Shown here: positions 13,840 to 16,734 of the stretch, piece by piece
Layout of the letters: each line of letters starts with the position of its first letter
How positions within the stretch are numbered: the first letter of the stretch is position 1
NCBI GenBank assembly: GCA_024644505.1
Contig: JAHEHQ010000011.1
Span: forward strand, 1 to 16,734
DNA: 16,734 bases
Direction of reading: 5' to 3'
Origin: Gammaproteobacteria bacterium
GTDB lineage: Bacteria > Pseudomonadota > Gammaproteobacteria > Chromatiales > Chromatiaceae
The notes under the pieces: model-generated
What the model saw: only the letters and a program-made list of their open reading frames with translations
Databases searched by the model: none
Told to the model about the DNA's origin: nothing
Program-made: the position numbers and the translations under genes

Positions 13840-15431
13840 ATGCCGGTGCGCAAAACAATGCCACGGCCAGGACCCAGGCCCTCGCCGTCATGAAAGAGAT
13901 CCCCGTGGGTGTCACCGGAGTGGTGGAGTTTCGGGCCGGTGTTAACGTGCTGGTCATTGGCGGCGCTGAGGCACCGGCCGTTGCCGCGACCCTGCCGCCG
14001 CCCCTGGTACCCAGTGTGCTGTCCCTGGAAGTCTGTAAAACGGCGGACAAGCCACCGGCAAGCACCGGCGAGCAAGCGATCTCCATCAGCGGTTACCTGG
14101 GGCGGTTTCTCGTCGATCCGGGGAACGGCAACCGGTTGTTGGAAATCGATATGGTGCTCGATCTGAGCTCGCCCCCCCTGTTGTCGGCCGCCCTGAAGCC
14201 ACCGGGCTATGTTTCCAGCCCCGGTGCGGGATCCCGGGACTCCCGGGCCGCAGTGGAGCAGTTGAGCGCACTCGTCGGCACCTTCGACAAGCCCCAGTTC
14301 TTCGACTACGATCCGGATCGATGCGCACACGGCCGCAACGGGGTCACCGCCTGCACCCGCTGCATCGACGCCTGCCCCGCGCAGGCGATCAGGGGTCACG
14401 GGGAGGGTGTGGAGATCGATCCCTACCTGTGCCAGGGGGGTGGTGTCTGCGCCAGCGTCTGTCCAAGCGGCGCCATCCGCTATGCCTACCCTCGCCCCGG
14501 TGATCTGGGGAAGCGCATCCGGGCCATGCTGAAATCCTATCGTGAGGCCGGTGGCCGCGACCCGGTGCTTGTCTTTCATGCCGAAGGGCATCCTCCGGAT
14601 GAATGGCTGGAATCCTGTTCAAACCTGCTGCCGGTGGCGGTGGAGGAAGTGGCGAGCGTCGGGCCCGAGATCTGGCTTTTGTCCCTGGCCTTTGGTGCGC
14701 GGCGGGTATTCTTGATGGACGAACAGTCGGAACCGGAGCAGGTGCGCGTGGGGTTGGGCGGGCAGCTGGAGATGATTGGAGAGATTCTGGCCGCCATGGG
14801 ATATCCCGCCGCCGCAGTCTCCAGGGTCAGCGCGGGCGGTTCGGTGGAACCGGAGGAAGGGGCGATGCCGAGCATGGTTCCCGCGGTCCATGCCGTTATG
14901 GAAGACAAGAGGGGCAATTTCTATCTTGCGCTGGATCATCTTCATGCCCGGGCCGTGAAATCCAAAACCATGGTAAACCTCTCTGCCGGTGACGCGTTCG
15001 GCGCGGTATTCGTGGAGCCAAAAGCCTGCACGCTTTGCATGGCCTGCGTCAGCGTCTGCCCCGGAAACGCCCTTCAGGGTGGCGGGGGCGAGCCAAGGCT
15101 GGGGTTCCTCGAGGCCAACTGCATCCAGTGCGGTCTGTGCACCAGGACCTGCCCGGAAGACGCTATCTGGATAACGCCGCGTCTTCTGTTCGATCGCGAA
15201 TACCGCAACACACCAAGGGTGCTGCACCAGGAAGAGCCGTTCTGTTGCGTGACCTGTGGTAAACCCTTTGCCACCCGATCCGTCATTGACCACGTAATGT
15301 CCAAGTTGTCGGGGCACTCGATGTACCGTGACGACCGGGCCCGCCAACGCCTGATGATGTGCGAGGACTGCCGGGTTGTGGACGTGGTTCAGGACCAAGA
15401 GGCCATGCGGAAGGGGCAGATACCCCCTTAG
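13836..15431 (+). CDS. Multi-cluster 4Fe-4S ferredoxin-type protein, formate dehydrogenase-associated
   Basis: A 531-residue cytoplasmic iron-sulfur protein, probably moving electrons to or from formate dehydrogenase assembly or a redox partner (inferred from context). It has two ferredoxin regions. Region one uses C163, C173, C176 and C180P, then C199, C205 and C209P, with unusual spacing. Region two has two standard motifs, C398-x2-C-x2-C-x3-CP and C429-x2-C-x2-C-x3-CP. Between them (about 240-350) is an alpha/beta stretch (DPVLVFHAEG, then VEEVASVGPEIWLLSLAFGARRVFLMD). The C-terminus carries C471-x2-C474 and C509-x2-C512, like a zinc ribbon or rubredoxin-like knuckle. There is no signal peptide or membrane segment. 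Homologues often sit beside DUF3305/DUF3306 and TorD-like genes near formate dehydrogenases. Confidence 0.82.
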   Translation: MNAGAQNNATARTQALAVMKEIPVGVTGVVEFRAGVNVLVIGGAEAPAVAATLPPPLVPSVLSLEVCKTADKPPASTGEQAISISGYLGRFLVDPGNGNRLLEIDMVLDLSSPPLLSAALKPPGYVSSPGAGSRDSRAAVEQLSALVGTFDKPQFFDYDPDRCAHGRNGVTACTRCIDACPAQAIRGHGEGVEIDPYLCQGGGVCASVCPSGAIRYAYPRPGDLGKRIRAMLKSYREAGGRDPVLVFHAEGHPPDEWLESCSNLLPVAVEEVASVGPEIWLLSLAFGARRVFLMDEQSEPEQVRVGLGGQLEMIGEILAAMGYPAAAVSRVSAGGSVEPEEGAMPSMVPAVHAVMEDKRGNFYLALDHLHARAVKSKTMVNLSAGDAFGAVFVEPKACTLCMACVSVCPGNALQGGGGEPRLGFLEANCIQCGLCTRTCPEDAIWITPRLLFDREYRNTPRVLHQEEPFCCVTCGKPFATRSVIDHVMSKLSGHSMYRDDRARQRLMMCEDCRVVDVVQDQEAMRKGQIPP

Positions 15432-15497
15432 CCGCACTTTCGCACCCGGGGAGATGGCATTTTTCGCCGTTATTTGTCAGTTGTTTCCTTTTCGATG

Positions 15498-15514
15498 AGG
15501 CCCGTGGATTGCTT
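15498..15514 (+). promoter_or_regulatory. Predicted sigma54 promoter of the periplasmic formate dehydrogenase operon
   Basis: The site AGGCCCGTGGATTGCTT has GG (15499-15500) and GC (15511-15512) exactly 10 bases apart, CCG in the -24 element and TTGCT at -12; 10 of 13 consensus positions match. The leader to ATG 15544 is about 21 bases. It lies in the 112-base gap after the ferredoxin gene, so the chaperone-dehydrogenase genes can be transcribed on their own. Confidence 0.6.
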
Positions 15515-15543
15515 AATAACTACAATAATCGTGGGGACAAACT

Positions 15544-16236
15544 ATGACGAGTCCGGCAAACGGATCGACGGCGGGTGAAAACCGCCAGACTGCGGAGAGA
15601 GGAATGAAGACGTCACGGGATCCGTCCGGTTTCCTGGCTGAAGAGCAACAGTACCGTGCAGCCGCCTACGGGCTGATTGCGGCAGTGCTGCGCTCCTCGC
15701 CGGACAACGCCCTGCTCCAAAGGGTGGCGCAGCTATCCGATGTGGAGAGGGGGCACGATGAGCTGTCGTTTTCCATGTCCATGCTGGGATTGGCGGCGCG
15801 CACCAGCAGGGCGGATGCGGTCAAAGAGGAATTTCATGATCTTTTCATCGGCTTGGGCCGGGGTGAGCTGATGCCTTATGCCTCCTGGTATCTCACGGGC
15901 TTTCTGATGGAAAGACCGTTGGGCCTGCTTCGGGATGACCTGGCGCAGCTGGGTATCGAACGGGATGCGTCGGTGCATGAGCCCGAAGACCATATCTCCG
16001 CGATGTGCGAGGTGATGCTGATGCTGATCACGGACGGCAGCGGGTTCGAAACCGAATCCAGGTTTTTCGAGACCCATATGGCGCCGTGGTGCGAAAGATT
16101 TTGTTCCGACCTCAGCGTTGCCAAATCCGCCGTTTTTTACCGCAACCTGGGCCGTTTCGGTATCGCCTTTTTTGAACTGGAAAGACGCTATTTCTCCATT
16201 GAGGTACGAATGACCCCTGAACGGGAGGATTTGTGA
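15544..16236 (+). CDS. TorD/DmsD-family molybdoenzyme maturation chaperone
   Basis: Cytoplasmic chaperone expected to bind the Tat signal of the formate dehydrogenase encoded just downstream and hold it until the cofactor is loaded. The 230-residue, mostly helical protein has the family region EFHDLFIGLGRGELMPYASWYL, then FLMERPLGLLRDDLAQLG, and the diagnostic EPEDHISAMCEVMLMLI (compare the E-P-x-D-H motif of TorD proteins). ATG 15544 has GGGGA 6 bases upstream. ATG 15604 is possible, but its GAGG is too close. The stop overlaps the next start by one base (TGATG). Confidence 0.9.
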   Translation: MTSPANGSTAGENRQTAERGMKTSRDPSGFLAEEQQYRAAAYGLIAAVLRSSPDNALLQRVAQLSDVERGHDELSFSMSMLGLAARTSRADAVKEEFHDLFIGLGRGELMPYASWYLTGFLMERPLGLLRDDLAQLGIERDASVHEPEDHISAMCEVMLMLITDGSGFETESRFFETHMAPWCERFCSDLSVAKSAVFYRNLGRFGIAFFELERRYFSIEVRMTPEREDL

Positions 16237-16442
16237 TGAAACGAGATGTGAAGCGAGTCAATGAGGGCCGCAGGCAATTCATTAACGGTGCTGCCGCCGC
16301 CGGCCTGGGCACCTTTGCCGCGGCAGCGTTGCCCATGAGCGCGATCGCGGCCCCCGCTCAGGCGCCAGGTAAAGAGGCCCAGGGTAGGGGATACCGCCTG
16401 TCCCAGCATGTCATCGACTATTACAAGAGCGCTGCCAGTTAA
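16236..16442 (+). CDS. Small Tat-signal protein of formate dehydrogenase region
   Basis: A 68-residue protein consisting largely of a twin-arginine signal: RRQFINGAAAAGLGTFAAAALP followed by SAIAAPA and a short tail ending HVIDYYKSAAS. It matches the 'formate dehydrogenase region TAT target' family (described as TIGR02811), which sits directly before the catalytic subunit. Its role is not established; a small subunit or export partner is plausible. ATG 16236 is preferred over GTG 16233 because GGGAGG (16223-16228) then has a 7-base spacing. Confidence 0.85.
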   Translation: MKRDVKRVNEGRRQFINGAAAAGLGTFAAAALPMSAIAAPAQAPGKEAQGRGYRLSQHVIDYYKSAAS

Positions 16443-16455
16443 CAGGAATCCGAAC

Positions 16456-16734
16456 ATGAAACTCAGAAAACGTTCCGAACAGATCGATCCGCGGTCGCAA
16501 GACGAGAAGGGCATCGGTGCGGCGGTATCACGACGTGATTTTCTGCGCACTTCAGGCCTGATGGCGGGCGGTGCCGCCCTGGCCTCCACACTGAATCCCG
16601 CCATGATGAAACGGGCCCGGGCCAGTGCGCAGGAGACGGGCAGGGTGCAGAAGGTCAAGACCATCTGCACCCACTGCTCGGTGGGTTGCGGCATTATTGC
16701 CGAGGTGCAAAACGGTGTATGGACCGGTCAGGAA
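16456..16734 (+). CDS. fdhA: Periplasmic formate dehydrogenase catalytic subunit, N-terminal part (continues past window)
   Basis: The first 93 residues of a Tat-exported bis-MGD formate dehydrogenase. The Tat motif SRRDFLRTSG (about residues 25-34) is followed by a hydrophobic stretch and a likely cleavage site near ARASA. Next comes the N-terminal [4Fe-4S] binding motif CTHCSVGCGIIAEV, typical of periplasmic formate dehydrogenase alpha subunits. The frame is open to the last base of the window. ATG 16456 has AGGA 8 bases upstream and lies 13 bases after the small Tat protein. The Sec/Cys position is beyond the window, so selenium use cannot be judged. Confidence 0.9.
   Translation, partial: MKLRKRSEQIDPRSQDEKGIGAAVSRRDFLRTSGLMAGGAALASTLNPAMMKRARASAQETGRVQKVKTICTHCSVGCGIIAEVQNGVWTGQE

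Noticed and set aside
15413..15429. AAGGGG-CAGATA-CCCC dyad at the end of the ferredoxin gene as a terminator
   Set aside because: It lies inside the coding end, the stem is short and no T-run follows.

Overview
The window is a high-GC, gene-dense stretch of a bacterial chromosome. The best guess is a gammaproteobacterium, possibly a chemolithotrophic or anaerobically respiring lineage; this is inferred from gene content and organisation, not from a marker gene. The theme is formate oxidation and the molybdenum/tungsten cofactor that formate dehydrogenases need. No tRNA, rRNA, CRISPR array or complete insertion sequence was seen.

Layout: (1) 1-2782, minus strand: a cytoplasmic NAD-linked formate dehydrogenase, with a fused gamma-beta (NuoE-NuoF-like) subunit followed by the alpha subunit, which runs off the left edge just after its catalytic Cys. 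(2) 3051-5654, plus strand: pabB (folate branch), a small GIY-YIG protein and an exported six-bladed NHL propeller; this group has no obvious link to formate. (3) 5677-7685, minus strand: tupA (tungstate-binding protein), mobA and mobB as one tight operon. (4) 7982-9391, plus strand: an NtrC-type sigma54 activator, divergent from tupA. (5) 9506-12348, minus strand: moaA, fdhD and a DNA-binding protein with a molybdate-type ligand domain. (6) 12806-15431, plus strand: DUF3305, DUF3306 and a multi-cluster ferredoxin protein, overlapping end to start. (7) 15544-16734, plus strand: a TorD-like chaperone, a small Tat-signal protein and the start of a periplasmic, Tat-exported formate dehydrogenase catalytic subunit.

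The genes form a coherent supply chain. TupA captures the oxyanion, MoaA starts pterin synthesis, MobA/MobB finish the guanine dinucleotide cofactor, FdhD delivers sulfur to it, and the TorD-like protein and Tat signals handle folding and export. The products are two formate dehydrogenases, one facing NAD in the cytoplasm and one in the periplasm.

The most interesting signal is regulatory. Four sites resembling the sigma54 -24/-12 promoter, with exact GG-N10-GC spacing and TTGC[T/A] at -12, lie in front of tupA, moaA, DUF3305 and the TorD-like gene, and the window itself encodes a sigma54 activator. This suggests a local sigma54 regulon joining metal capture, cofactor synthesis and periplasmic formate oxidation. 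The cytoplasmic fds genes have no such site. A second signal is a dispersed palindromic repeat present twice between genes (2852-2927 and 9403-9481).
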